Positions 34,237 to 42,848 are shown, counted from the stretch's first letter. The stretch is DNA of 64,000 nt from Microbacterium sp. AG1240 (GCF_003635115.1 NZ_RBXJ01000001.1:310001-374000); one strand, 5' to 3'. A program made the numbers and translations. Notes: generated by a model not told the origin, from the sequence alone.

Positions 34237-35319
34237 ATGTCTTCCCTGAACCGATTCCGCCGGGGCGCGACCGTCGCCCTCGCCATCGGCGCGGTCGCCG
34301 CCGTCGCCACCGGTTGTGCCGGCACCGCCTCCGCGGGCGGCACGAGCTCCGGCTCCGACGATGCCGCCATCAGCGGCCAGATCGTCTGGGCCGACTTCGG
34401 CGGCCCCACCAACGAGAGCCGTCAGGTCGCGTACTTCGACGGATTCGGCGACGACACCGGCGTGGACGTCGTGTCGTCGTCGATCGAAGACGCCATCTAC
34501 TACCCGATGCTCGAGGGTGAGGACGGCGACTACGACGTCTTCCAGGTCAGCACCGCCGACATCCTCGCCTACCCCGACCACATCCAGGAGATCCCCGACG
34601 AGGCGCGCGGCGACCTGATCGACGACACGCTCTCGCCATACGTGGTCGGCGGCTTCTACATCGGCATCGGTCAGGGCTGGCTCACCGACACCTTCGCAGA
34701 CGGCGGCCCGCAGGACTGGGTCGACTTCTTCGACACCGAGAAGTACCCCGGCAAGCGGGCATGGCCGGGCTCCCCGGGCTTCTTCGACGGCTCGTACGAG
34801 ATCGCCCTCCTCGCCGACGGCGTCGCGCCGGAAGACCTGTACCCGCTCGACCTCGACCGCGCGACGGCGAAACTGAACACCATCCGCGACGATCTGGTGT
34901 TCTACCAGTCGTACCCCGAGGTGCAGCAGCTGCTCTCCAGCGGCAGCGCATCGATCGCGGTCTCGGTGACCGGTCAGTTCAAGGCGCTGCAGAACTCGGG
35001 TCTGGACGTGACCGTGCAGTGGAACCAGGCCTTCCAGGCGCTGAACGGTTTCGTCATCCCCGAGAAGTCCAGCAATCCCGACGCGGTCAAGGCGCTCGCC
35101 ACGTGGATCAACGACCCGGAGAATCAGGCCGTCTTCACCGAGCGCACCGGCTACGGCCCCGTCAACTCGGCGGTCTTCGAGGTCATCTCCGACGAGGTCG
35201 CCGCCAACGTCGTCAACTCCCCGGAGCACGCCGACGGACTACTGCAGTGGGACGAGCAGTGGCGGGCCGACAACAAGGATCTGCTCATCGACTCGTACAC
35301 GGCGTGGCTCGCGGGCTGA
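34237..35319 (+). CDS. ABC transporter lipoprotein, spermidine/putrescine-type binding protein 2
   Basis: A 360-aa secreted lipoprotein with lipobox VATGC (Cys27). The mature chain shares SGQIVWADFGGPTNES, YPGKRAWPG, GVAPEDLYPLDLDRATAKL and YPEVQQLLSSGSASIA with the protein at 28372, so two related binding proteins are encoded. It has its own operator pair and its own terminator (35338-35369), which allows expression independent of the permease genes. ATG 34237 is preceded by GAGAGGAAA. Probable ligand: an amine or short N-containing compound, by family only. Confidence 0.9.
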   Translation: MSSLNRFRRGATVALAIGAVAAVATGCAGTASAGGTSSGSDDAAISGQIVWADFGGPTNESRQVAYFDGFGDDTGVDVVSSSIEDAIYYPMLEGEDGDYDVFQVSTADILAYPDHIQEIPDEARGDLIDDTLSPYVVGGFYIGIGQGWLTDTFADGGPQDWVDFFDTEKYPGKRAWPGSPGFFDGSYEIALLADGVAPEDLYPLDLDRATAKLNTIRDDLVFYQSYPEVQQLLSSGSASIAVSVTGQFKALQNSGLDVTVQWNQAFQALNGFVIPEKSSNPDAVKALATWINDPENQAVFTERTGYGPVNSAVFEVISDEVAANVVNSPEHADGLLQWDEQWRADNKDLLIDSYTAWLAG

Positions 35320-35337
35320 CCCCGTACCCCCGCGCGG

Positions 35338-35369
35338 AAAGGCCCCCGATCGTCGGATCGGGGGCCTTT
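35338..35369 (+). terminator. Intrinsic terminator after binding protein 2
   Basis: AAAGGCCCCCGATC (35338-35351) pairs perfectly with GATCGGGGGCCTTT (35356-35369) around GTCG; the stem itself ends in TTT. It separates the binding-protein transcript from the permease operon. Confidence 0.85.
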
Positions 35370-35413
35370 CCCACGTTCTCGTAACGCGATGGAAACAGGT
35401 GGGCAACGCATTC

Positions 35414-35440
35414 GGATCCATTGAGGGATAGATTGGATCC
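35414..35440. promoter_or_regulatory. VanR-type operator pair e
   Basis: GGATCC at 35414-35419 and 35435-35440 (GATTGGATCCAC), 21 bp apart. TAGATT (35429-35434) is a good -10 box abutting the second core. It controls the permease/ATPase operon starting at 35500. Confidence 0.85.
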
Positions 35441-35499
35441 ACGTCCGATACCGAGCTGTCCGAAACACCCGCGCAACCTCGATCCTGGAGCATGACGCA

Positions 35500-36378
35500 G
35501 TGAGCACTTCTCCCGCCGTCCTCGATGCCCGGCCCGTGCCGACGCCGAGGCGCACCGCGCTCGGCGTCTCGCGAGCGGAGTTCCGCTGGCTGATGTGGCC
35601 CCCGCTCATCTTCTTCGTCGTGGCGCTCGGTCTGCCGATGATCACGCTGGTCACGCAGTCGCTCGAGGGCGGCGGCGGTGCCTACGCGGGCATGTTCGCG
35701 GTGCCTGCGTTCGTGGGTTCGCTCTGGCGCACGCTGCTGATGGCGGTCGTCACAATGATCCTGACGATGGTGCTCGGCGCCGCATACGGACTCGCCATCG
35801 CCGCGTCGCCGACCTGGCTGCGCCTCGCGCTCCTCGCGGCGCTGATGCTCTCACTGTGGACCTCGGTCATGGTCAGGTCGTTCGGATGGATGCTGCTGGA
35901 GCTGCCCAAGGGCGGGATCTACTGGTTCCTGGGCCTGTTCGGCCTCGCCGACGAGCCGCTCGAGATCTACCAGACGGCCTTCGGCATGTACCCCGCGATG
36001 GTCGCGGTGATGCTGCCCTTCGCGGTGCTCCCGGTCATGAGCGCGCTGCAGTCGATCGACCGCGAACAGCTCAACGCCGCATCCGTCTTCGGTGCCGGTC
36101 CTCTGCTGACCTTCCGCATCGTCACGTGGCCGCAGATGCTCCCCTCGGTCATCAGCGGCGGCGTGCTCGTGTTCGTCATGTCGCTCGGGTTCTACGTCAC
36201 GCCGCTCCTCCTGGGCGGGCCCTCGAACATGACCGTGTCGGGCGTCATCAACCAGCAGCTCAACACCGCCAACCGGCCCGACCTGGGGGCCGCGATGAGC
36301 ATCCTCCTCGTCGGGGGAACCATGCTGATCTACCTCGTGGCCGACCGGCTGTTCAAGGTCAGCGAGAAGTGGGGCTGA
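35500..36378 (+). CDS. ABC transporter permease, PotB-type
   Basis: A 292-aa inner-membrane permease with six predicted helices. The EAA-like cytoplasmic loop is around residues 190-215 (QLNAASVFGAGPLLTFRIVTWPQMLPS), which couples to the ATPase. The GTG start at 35500 follows GGAG by 9 nt; a nearby ATG at 35492 runs into a stop after three codons. Family: spermidine/putrescine/iron(III)-type importers. It is 4 bp from its partner permease gene. Confidence 0.92.
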   Translation: MSTSPAVLDARPVPTPRRTALGVSRAEFRWLMWPPLIFFVVALGLPMITLVTQSLEGGGGAYAGMFAVPAFVGSLWRTLLMAVVTMILTMVLGAAYGLAIAASPTWLRLALLAALMLSLWTSVMVRSFGWMLLELPKGGIYWFLGLFGLADEPLEIYQTAFGMYPAMVAVMLPFAVLPVMSALQSIDREQLNAASVFGAGPLLTFRIVTWPQMLPSVISGGVLVFVMSLGFYVTPLLLGGPSNMTVSGVINQQLNTANRPDLGAAMSILLVGGTMLIYLVADRLFKVSEKWG

Positions 36379-36382
36379 TCGC

Positions 36383-37255
36383 ATGAGCACGACCGTCGGA
36401 CGCAGCCTCGGCGCCTTCCGCCTACCCATCATCGTCATCGCGCTGCTGGCGAGCCTGCTGCTGATCGTCCCCTTCCTGGTCCTCGTCTCGACGTCGTGGA
36501 CCGCGGGGAGCTTCATCCTCTTCCCGCCCGAGGGGTTCTCCCTGCAGTGGTACGCCGAGGTGCTCGGCGACCGTCGCTGGATGGGATCGTTCTGGCTGTC
36601 GATCTGGGAGAGCCTCATCGCCACCGTGATCGCCACGGTGCTCGGCGTCGCCGGGGCGATCGGGCTCACCCGCGTTCGGTCGCGCCAGGCGCAGCGGTGG
36701 GTGCGGACGCTGTTCATCGTGCCGATCGCCCTGCCCCCCATCGCCTACGCGGTCGGGCTCTACGGGGTCAACATGGACTTCGGCTTCCTGCGCGGAACCC
36801 TCGTCACCCTCGTCGTCGGGCACGCGCTCATCGCGATGCCGTACGTGTTCGTCATCGTGTCGGGCGGTATCGCCCGGATCGACCCCGCCCTCCGGCCGGC
36901 CGCCTGGACGCTCGGCGCCCGATGGCCGCTCATCCTGTGGAAGATCGAGCTGCCCGCCCTCCTGCCGTACGTGCTCTCGGGCGCGCTCTTCGCGTTCATC
37001 GTCGTGTTCGACGAGGTCGTGCTCGCCGTCTTCCTGCTGCCGCCGGGTGTCCAGACGCTCCCGCTGAAGATGCTGAGCGCCGCCTCCGAGGCGTTCTCGC
37101 CGGAGCTCACCGCAGCATCCACTCTCGTCTCGGTGCTCGCGATCGTGCTCCTCGCGTTCGTCCCCCTCATCACGTCGCGTCTCTCGCGGCGCAACCGCCC
37201 CAGCCGGCGCCGGACCCCCGCGGTCCCCGCCGTCGCGGAAGGAGTCCCCGAATGA
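36383..37255 (+). CDS. ABC transporter permease, PotC-type
   Basis: A 290-aa permease with six membrane segments and the coupling loop ALRPAAWTLGARWPLILWKIELPALLP around residues 170-197. It forms a heterodimer with the preceding product by family analogy. It ends in a basic Pro/Arg tail and overlaps the ATPase start by 4 nt. Confidence 0.92.
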   Translation: MSTTVGRSLGAFRLPIIVIALLASLLLIVPFLVLVSTSWTAGSFILFPPEGFSLQWYAEVLGDRRWMGSFWLSIWESLIATVIATVLGVAGAIGLTRVRSRQAQRWVRTLFIVPIALPPIAYAVGLYGVNMDFGFLRGTLVTLVVGHALIAMPYVFVIVSGGIARIDPALRPAAWTLGARWPLILWKIELPALLPYVLSGALFAFIVVFDEVVLAVFLLPPGVQTLPLKMLSAASEAFSPELTAASTLVSVLAIVLLAFVPLITSRLSRRNRPSRRRTPAVPAVAEGVPE

Positions 37256-38310
37256 CCGTCGCCCTCTCGATCTCCGACGTGCACGTCACCCTCGGCGCCA
37301 ACCACGTGCTCAAGGGCGTCTCGCTCGACGTCGCCCCCGGCGAATTCGTCACGCTCCTCGGGGCCAGCGGCAGCGGCAAGTCGACCCTTCTCAACGTCAT
37401 CGCCGGCCTGCAGTCGGTCGACAGCGGCCACGTCGCCTTCGACGGCACCAACGTCGAGAAGCGCTCGCCGCAGAAGCGCAACGTCGGCGTGGTGTTCCAG
37501 TCGTACGCCCTCTTCCCGCACCTCACCATCGGCGAGAACGTGGCGTTCCCGCTCCTGGCCGCCCGGCGACCGGCGAAGGAGCGTCGCGCGGTCGCCGACG
37601 AGATGCTGGCCCTCGTGCAGCTGCCGGGCATGGCCGACCGCGAGCCGTCCTCGCTCTCGGGCGGTCAGCGGCAGCGCGTCGCACTCGCCCGCGCCCTCGC
37701 GGCCAACCCGGGCATCCTCTTGCTCGACGAGCCCATGGCCGCCCTCGACAAGCAGCTGCGCGAGCACATGCAGGTCGAGATCACGCGCATCCAGCGGAAG
37801 GTCGGCATCACCACGGTCTCGGTCACCCACGACCAGACCGAGGCGCTCACGATGTCGGACCGCGTGGCGATCATGCACGAGGGGCGGCTCGTGCAGGTCT
37901 CGAGTCCCGAGGAGCTCTACCGTCGACCGGTCAACGCCTACGTGGCCAGCTTCCTCGGGGAGGCCAACCTGCTGCCGACCGTCGACGACGCGCTCGTCGA
38001 CGATGCCACGGGCCTCCTGGTCGACGGCACGGCGGTGCTGCGCCCGGAGGATATGAGCATCGTCGCCCCCCACGAGTCGACGCCCGCCTGGTCGATCGAG
38101 GGGGTCGTGCGGCTGGTGAGCTTCCAGGGCTCGCGGTACCGCCTCGAGATCGCCACCGACTACGGTCGCAAGGTCGTCGCCTCCCTCTCGCCGTCGTCGG
38201 ACGTCTCGGCGCTCGGGGTGGGGGAGCGCGTGCGCCTGGCGTGCCGCAACTCCGACCGCGTGCACGTGATCGAGGCGGTCGCGACGGCCGCCATCCCCGT
38301 CCCGGCCTGA
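37252..38310 (+). CDS. ABC transporter ATPase, PotA-type
   Basis: A 352-aa nucleotide-binding protein. Walker A is GASGSGKST (about residues 37-45), the signature is LSGGQRQR and Walker B is ILLLDEPMAALD. A C-terminal TOBE-like domain (about 240-352) with VLRPEDMSIV follows, as in polyamine and iron importers. It completes the only PotABC-type import motor in the window, which presumably serves both lipoproteins. Its TGA sits in a small palindrome (GCCTGA/TCAGGC, 38305-38325) that also covers the stop of the convergent gene. Confidence 0.95.
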   Translation: MTVALSISDVHVTLGANHVLKGVSLDVAPGEFVTLLGASGSGKSTLLNVIAGLQSVDSGHVAFDGTNVEKRSPQKRNVGVVFQSYALFPHLTIGENVAFPLLAARRPAKERRAVADEMLALVQLPGMADREPSSLSGGQRQRVALARALAANPGILLLDEPMAALDKQLREHMQVEITRIQRKVGITTVSVTHDQTEALTMSDRVAIMHEGRLVQVSSPEELYRRPVNAYVASFLGEANLLPTVDDALVDDATGLLVDGTAVLRPEDMSIVAPHESTPAWSIEGVVRLVSFQGSRYRLEIATDYGRKVVASLSPSSDVSALGVGERVRLACRNSDRVHVIEAVATAAIPVPA

Positions 38311-38319
38311 GGCGCCGGG

Positions 38320-39327
38320 TCAGGCGCGGTCGAGCAGTCGGGCCGGCGCGTGCACGAGCATGTCGTCGAGGCGCGCGTCCGAGACGCCCGCACGACGCAG
38401 CGCGGGAGCGATGCGCCGCACGACGTGCGCGTAGCCCATTCCCCCGTGGCGCGAGAGCTGCCCCTTCGTCCACACCGAGCACGACAGGGTGACGTGCGCG
38501 TCGGGGTGTTCGTCGAGCAGTCGCGCCAGGAACGCGAGCCGCTCGGTGTCGGTGGCGTCCCTCGCGCCGTCGGCGAAGTGGTGTTCGCTGCCGAAGGCGA
38601 ACTCCACCACCGCCCCCGAGTCGGCGACGTCGCCGACGTACGCCGCGTCGAGCACCTTGTCCATGTTGCAGAACAGGATGCGGCGGGCGGAGAGCCCCTG
38701 TCCGGTGAGGATGTCGATGACGTCGGGCGCCCGTCGCGCGGCGCCGTCGAGACGGATGCTGACCGCAGCATCCGCCGCGGAGGCCGCGCGCGCAGCAGCT
38801 CGGAGTCCGCGCCGTTCGGCCGCGGTGATCTCGGCGCTCGTTCCCAGCAGGCCCAGGAGACCCGCGCGGAAGCCGGTTCCGGGGATCGCCTCGGTGAGGG
38901 CGGTCGTGTAGGCCGCCTCGACCTCCGCCTCGCTCTGGTCGCGCCACCACTCGGGGAGCGTCTTGTCGATGTAGCCGCCGTAGGCCGCCACGATGCGGAT
39001 GCCGCTGTGGCGCGAGATGCCGGGGAGCTCCGCGTGCCGCGGCCCCATCCCCCACGACGTCGCCTCCACGATCGTGTCGAGACCGGCGTGGCGGGCAGCC
39101 GTCAGCTCCTCGGCAGCGGCAGTCGGGTCGTCGAGGGTGAGGTTGTCGGCCAGCGACATGTAGCTCCAGCGGAGGTCGCCGAGGATCTCGGGCCGGATCG
39201 GTCCGTCGAGGCTCCCGCCTTCCCGGGTGGGACGCAGGAGATGCCGCGAATCGGTGAGCACGTGCTCGTTCGTCGAGACCCGCCCGAGCGACTCCACGGG
39301 CACGCGCCCCAGGACGGTTTCGATCAT
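38320..39327 (-). CDS. Phosphotriesterase-fold protein lacking the metal ligands
   Basis: A 335-aa paralogue of the PTE-family enzyme at 23707. The fold is recognisable from MIETVLGRVPVESLGR, DLRWSYMSLADNLTLDDP, GFRAGLLGLLGTS and VWTKGQLSRHGGMGYAHVVRRI. The binuclear site is lost: HEH is NEH (STNEHVL), the Glu region reads LLGTSAEI, the third His is Arg (VSIRLDG), the fourth is Asn (LFCNMDK) and the Asp position reads LSCSVWTK. It may be a pseudoenzyme, a binding or regulatory protein, or a metal-independent catalyst. It is divergent from 39407 across operator pair f. The copy at 46431 shows the same pattern. Confidence 0.8.
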   Translation of the reverse strand: MIETVLGRVPVESLGRVSTNEHVLTDSRHLLRPTREGGSLDGPIRPEILGDLRWSYMSLADNLTLDDPTAAAEELTAARHAGLDTIVEATSWGMGPRHAELPGISRHSGIRIVAAYGGYIDKTLPEWWRDQSEAEVEAAYTTALTEAIPGTGFRAGLLGLLGTSAEITAAERRGLRAAARAASAADAAVSIRLDGAARRAPDVIDILTGQGLSARRILFCNMDKVLDAAYVGDVADSGAVVEFAFGSEHHFADGARDATDTERLAFLARLLDEHPDAHVTLSCSVWTKGQLSRHGGMGYAHVVRRIAPALRRAGVSDARLDDMLVHAPARLLDRA

Positions 39328-39350
39328 GCGGCAGCTCCCGATCCATGAAT

Positions 39351-39377
39351 GTATCCGATATAGCTTAGAATGGATCC
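39351..39377. promoter_or_regulatory. VanR-type operator pair f (one degenerate core)
   Basis: GTATCC at 39351-39356 and GGATCC at 39372-39377, 21 bp apart, so the first core has one mismatch. A clear -10 TAGAAT (39366-39371) abuts the second core and serves the rightward amidohydrolase gene; the leftward PTE-like gene starts 24 bp from the first core. Confidence 0.75.
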
Positions 39378-39406
39378 TAACTGACGCATCTCGAAGGAGC
39401 CCCCGG

Positions 39407-40174
39407 ATGATCATCGATGCCTACAACACGACGCAAGACGTGCGCGGTCGCTCCGACTACCTGACGGGTGCGCGGCCCGGGGAGGAGCCCCCGGCCTACA
39501 CGCCGTTCGATCCGAACCGCATCCTCACCCGCATGGATGCCGCCGGGGTCGACATGGCCATGGTGTGCTCGCTCGCCCAGCGCATCGAGAACGACTTCAT
39601 CATCGGGCTGCAGGACAGCCACCCCGACCGTCTCATCGGATTCGGTCAGGTGCGCCCGCAGGACGACGACGCGCTCGACGAGATCCGCCGGATGGCCGAA
39701 GCCGGCATCCGGGGTCTGAAGCTGCACCCGAGCATGCACGGCTACCACGTCGCCGATCACGGACTGCTCGACCCGGTCTTCCGCGAGTGCGCGCGTCACG
39801 GCATGGCCGTGATCATCAACGCGCTCGACGACGCGTTCTGCGCGCCGTTCTCGATCGAGGAGATCGTGAAGGACCACCCCGACGTGCCGACGATCATCGC
39901 CCACATGGGCGCCGTCTGGAACGTGCCCGAGGCGATCATCGTCGCCGAGCGCCGCGAGAACGTCTACCTCGAGACGTCCGCGACCCTCATGGCCGACGTC
40001 AAGCGCGCCTACGCCCGGGTGGGTGCGGAGAAGATCCTCATGGGTTCGGAGTGGCCGGGGTCGGACTTCGACCTCGAGCGCATGAAGATCGCGAAGGCGA
40101 TCCCGGATGCTGCCGACCGCGCGCTCGTCGAGGGCGGCAACTACGCGCGGCTGCTGCGCCTGGACGTCGCGTGA
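39407..40174 (+). CDS. Amidohydrolase-2-family protein without the HxH motif
   Basis: A 255-aa TIM-barrel protein of the amidohydrolase-related (decarboxylase/lactonase-type) family. Family features are RGLKLHPSMHGY, TIIAHMGAVWNVPEAI, NVYLETSA and EKILMGSEWPGSDF. The N-terminal metal motif normally written DxHxH is IDAYNTT here, and the usual GSD near the C-terminus is GSE, so metal binding is probably altered or absent. GAAGGAG precedes ATG 39407. It overlaps the deaminase-like gene by 4 nt. Confidence 0.78.
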   Translation: MIIDAYNTTQDVRGRSDYLTGARPGEEPPAYTPFDPNRILTRMDAAGVDMAMVCSLAQRIENDFIIGLQDSHPDRLIGFGQVRPQDDDALDEIRRMAEAGIRGLKLHPSMHGYHVADHGLLDPVFRECARHGMAVIINALDDAFCAPFSIEEIVKDHPDVPTIIAHMGAVWNVPEAIIVAERRENVYLETSATLMADVKRAYARVGAEKILMGSEWPGSDFDLERMKIAKAIPDAADRALVEGGNYARLLRLDVA

Positions 40175-40602
40175 GCGATCGGCCGCTGCTCGCGCGCCCC
40201 GCGGGCATGGGCGACGGCGACGCCGAGCTGCTGGCGGCCGCCGCCGAGCTCCTGGGCACGGTCTACCGTGAGGGGCGGCACGAGGTGGCGGCCGCGCTAC
40301 GCATGGATGACGGGTCGATCGTGACGGGCGTGCACGTCGACGGCTCGGCGCGCCGCAGCGCCGTCTGCGCCGAGGGGGTGGCGGCCGGCAACGCGATCGC
40401 CCACGGCTCGTCGGTCACGGCCGCGGTGAGCGTGCTGCGGCGCCCGTCGGGCGCGGAGCACGTGATCGAGCCGTGCGGGGTCTGCGCCGAGATGCTCTCG
40501 GACTACTGGCCCGACGCACGGGTCTGGGTCACCGAGGGCGCCGAGATCGTGCCGACGACCTTCGCCGCGCTCCTGCCCGCCAAGCGCCGCCGCCTCTGGT
40601 AG
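40171..40602 (+). CDS. Cytidine / blasticidin-S deaminase-like protein
   Basis: A 143-aa zinc deaminase-fold protein. The zinc and proton-shuttle motifs are SAVCAEGVAAGNAI (Cys-Ala-Glu) and EPCGVCAEMLSDY (PCxxC), matching the cytidine-deaminase superfamily (Cys3 type, as in CDA and blasticidin-S deaminase). GTG 40171 overlaps the upstream stop; ATG 40207 is an alternative. Its operon partner is an amidohydrolase and it belongs to the operator-f unit, so deamination of a heterocyclic pathway intermediate is more likely than nucleoside salvage. That is an inference. Confidence 0.8.
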   Translation: MSDRPLLARPAGMGDGDAELLAAAAELLGTVYREGRHEVAAALRMDDGSIVTGVHVDGSARRSAVCAEGVAAGNAIAHGSSVTAAVSVLRRPSGAEHVIEPCGVCAEMLSDYWPDARVWVTEGAEIVPTTFAALLPAKRRRLW

Positions 40603-40617
40603 CCGCCGCGACCGCCC

Positions 40618-40980
40618 TCAGGCGCGGTCGTGGAGGGTGATGAGGTACCCGTCGGGGTCGACGAAGGTGAATGTCCAGCCGAACGGGCCGTCGACGGGCT
40701 CGACGGCGATCGCGACGCCGTCGGCCACCAGGGCGTCGTGGACCGACTTCGCGTCGGCGGCGTGCATCCACACGCCGACGCCGCGTCCGAGCGGACCCGC
40801 ATCGAGGTCGACGCCGGGGAGCGGCGGGCGTACGGCGAACGCGGCGGGGGCCGTGTCGAACACGACCGCGGTGGGCGGGCCCGCCTGCCGGGCGAAGCCG
40901 AGGTAGCGCTCGTAGAACGCGGCCGAGCGGGGCACGTCGCGCACCTGCAGGGAGATGAAGCCGGGGCCGGAAACGGTCAT
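40618..40980 (-). CDS. VOC-family (glyoxalase/bleomycin-resistance-like) protein
   Basis: A 120-aa protein of two beta-alpha-beta-beta-beta modules: VSGPGFISLQVRDVPRSAAFYERYLGFA, then GVGVWMHAADAKSVHDALVADGV and WTFTFVDPDGYLITLHDRA. Such proteins bind metals or sequester small electrophiles. ATG 40980 faces the MarR gene over 59 bp carrying two identical-type palindromes, so it is likely the MarR target. It has no GGATCC operator and seems unrelated to the surrounding regulon. Confidence 0.88.
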   Translation of the reverse strand: MTVSGPGFISLQVRDVPRSAAFYERYLGFARQAGPPTAVVFDTAPAAFAVRPPLPGVDLDAGPLGRGVGVWMHAADAKSVHDALVADGVAIAVEPVDGPFGWTFTFVDPDGYLITLHDRA

Positions 40981-40996
40981 GATGATGTCCTCTCTA

Positions 40997-41040
40997 TGTC
41001 AGTAATCTGACAAAGAGCAGCGTATGTCAGAATACTGACA
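40997..41040. promoter_or_regulatory. Tandem MarR-type palindromes
   Basis: TGTCAG-TAAT-CTGACA (40997-41012) and TGTCAG-AATA-CTGACA (41025-41040) are 16-bp palindromes with identical 6-bp arms, 28 bp apart. The second ends on the first base of the MarR start codon, implying autorepression together with control of the divergent VOC gene. Confidence 0.85.
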
Positions 41041-41480
41041 TGGGTCAAGCGGAATTGACGATCGACCTCGCCACGTCGCCGGGGTATCTCCTGAAGGTGG
41101 CGGCGACCGCCCTGCGGTCGGCGATGGAAGACGTGCTGCGACCGCTGGGCATGACGGTCACGCACTACTCCTGCCTCGAGGTGCTCGCCCAACGACCGGG
41201 GTCGTCGAACTCCGACCTCGCGCGGGCGACGTTCGTCACGCGGCAGTCGATGAACGTGCTGCTCCAGACGCTCGAGCGCGACGGGCTCGTCACGCGCGCC
41301 GAGCAGCCCGAGGCCGGCCGGGTGCTGCCCACGCAGCTCACCGACGCGGGTCGAGCGCAGCTCGCTCTCGCGAGCGCCGCGGTGAAGCAGGTCGAGAACC
41401 GCATGGTCGGCGGCCTCCCCGTCGCCGATCGCGCCGCCCTCACGCGCCTCCTCCAGCACTGCATCACCTCGCTCAGCTGA
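41040..41480 (+). CDS. MarR-family transcriptional regulator
   Basis: A 146-aa winged-helix repressor. The HTH covers about residues 33-95 (THYSCLEVLAQRPGSSNSDLARATFVTRQSMNVLLQTLERDGLVTR), with the basic wing EQPEAGRVLPTQLTDAG and C-terminal dimerisation helices. ATG 41040 overlaps its own operator, so a leaderless or very short leader is likely. It probably represses itself and the VOC gene in response to a small, perhaps phenolic, ligand. Confidence 0.93.
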   Translation: MGQAELTIDLATSPGYLLKVAATALRSAMEDVLRPLGMTVTHYSCLEVLAQRPGSSNSDLARATFVTRQSMNVLLQTLERDGLVTRAEQPEAGRVLPTQLTDAGRAQLALASAAVKQVENRMVGGLPVADRAALTRLLQHCITSLS

Positions 41481-41488
41481 GCCGGTAT

Positions 41489-41571
41489 CGCGAGCGCACG
41501 GCATGCGCCCGAGCGCACGCCTTCGGGGGCGCTCTCGCCCCGTGCCCTCGGGCCCAGAGCGTGCGCTCGCG
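41489..41571. terminator. Long bidirectional palindrome between convergent genes
   Basis: CGCGAGCGCACG (41489-41500) is a perfect inverted repeat of CGTGCGCTCGCG (41560-41571), with a second internal pair (GAGCGCAC near 41513 and GGGGCGCTC near 41525). It lies between the convergent MarR and MFS genes. Confidence 0.7.
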
Positions 41572-41591
41572 GTCCGTCTCGGGCGGCGGGG

Positions 41592-42848
41592 TCAGGCGGC
41601 GGGGTCGCGGGGCTCCGCGAGGCGGTCGCGCGACCGGGGCGACTCGTCGCGGGTGAATGCGGTCAGCACGGCGAGGGCGACGAACTGCAGGCCCGCGACG
41701 ATGAGGAAGGCGAGCGTCGACGACGCGATCGAGATGACGAACCCGCCCAGCAGCGCGCCGCCGCCGTAGCCGATGCTGGTGAAGCTCGAGAAGAGACCGA
41801 GGCCGAGCGCGCGGTTCCGCGAGGTGAGCCCTCTCGTGGCGAGCATCGTGAGCGAGGGGTAGAGGGGCGCGAAGCCGACGCCGATGAACGCGGCGCCGAG
41901 GCTCGCCAGCCAGAAGTCCTGCGCGAAAGCGATGACCGTCAAGCCGACGGCGAGGCTGGACAGGGCGATCGCGGTGGCGCGGAGGGGCCCGATGCGGTCG
42001 GGAAGCGAGGCGAGGGCCAGTCGCGCACCGATGACGCTCACCGCGAAGACGGTGTACACCGACGCGCCGCCCATGAAGCCGCCCGCGGGAACGCCCGCTC
42101 CCGCCAGGTGCACGATGAGGAACGCGATCATGATGCCCTCACCGCACCAGGCCGCGGCTGCGGCGACGCCGGGGGCCCATACCGCGCGGAAGGCGTGCCA
42201 GACCCCGGCGACCGCGCCGCGCGGCAGCGCGATCGGCCCGGTCGCTGTGCCGACGGCGGCGGCTCGCGGCCGGGGGAGGGCGATGATCGTCGCCACGGTG
42301 GCGAGCTCGAGCGCCGCGCAGACGAGGAAGACGACCGGCGCTCCGCCGATCTGCTCCACGGCAGTGCCGAGCTGCGGACCCAGGGCGACCCCCAACCAGA
42401 CGCTGAGCCCGAAGTAGCTCAGCGCCCGGCCGCGCTGGTCGGCGGGGGTGAGGGCGATGAGCCACGCCATGATGACGGTCATGGCAGCGGCGTTGCCGAG
42501 TCCGAACAGCACGCGACTCACGCCGGCGCCCGCGAGCGACGGAAGGGCGGCGAGCAGCAGCATCCCGACCACCGCGATGCCTCCCCCGACCACCGTGATC
42601 AGCCGGTAGCCGCGCCGATCGGCCAGGGCGCCCGCGATGGGCATCGCGACGACGGAGGCGAGTGCGGCCAGGGCGACGATCGCGCCGGCGAGCGAACTGT
42701 CACCGCCGAGCGTGTCTTCCACGTAGACCGGGATGATCGGCGTGCTCGCCGAGTTGGTGATGCCGCCCAGGGTCGAGGCGACGAAGATGAGCCAGAACGG
42801 CAGGGTGCGGACCATGTCACGCGGTGCGGCTTCCGCCGCTTCGGTCAC
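41592..42848 (-). CDS. MFS transporter
   Basis: A 418-aa major-facilitator protein with about 12 membrane helices. The loop 2-3 signature is recognisable as GALADRRGYRLITVVGG and its repeat in the second half as GARLALASLPDRIGPLRATAIAL. GTG 42848 overlaps the RidA-like stop by 4 nt, so it is coupled to that gene under operator pair g. It could export or import a pathway compound; the direction cannot be told. Confidence 0.92.
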   Translation of the reverse strand: MTEAAEAAPRDMVRTLPFWLIFVASTLGGITNSASTPIIPVYVEDTLGGDSSLAGAIVALAALASVVAMPIAGALADRRGYRLITVVGGGIAVVGMLLLAALPSLAGAGVSRVLFGLGNAAAMTVIMAWLIALTPADQRGRALSYFGLSVWLGVALGPQLGTAVEQIGGAPVVFLVCAALELATVATIIALPRPRAAAVGTATGPIALPRGAVAGVWHAFRAVWAPGVAAAAAWCGEGIMIAFLIVHLAGAGVPAGGFMGGASVYTVFAVSVIGARLALASLPDRIGPLRATAIALSSLAVGLTVIAFAQDFWLASLGAAFIGVGFAPLYPSLTMLATRGLTSRNRALGLGLFSSFTSIGYGGGALLGGFVISIASSTLAFLIVAGLQFVALAVLTAFTRDESPRSRDRLAEPRDPAA

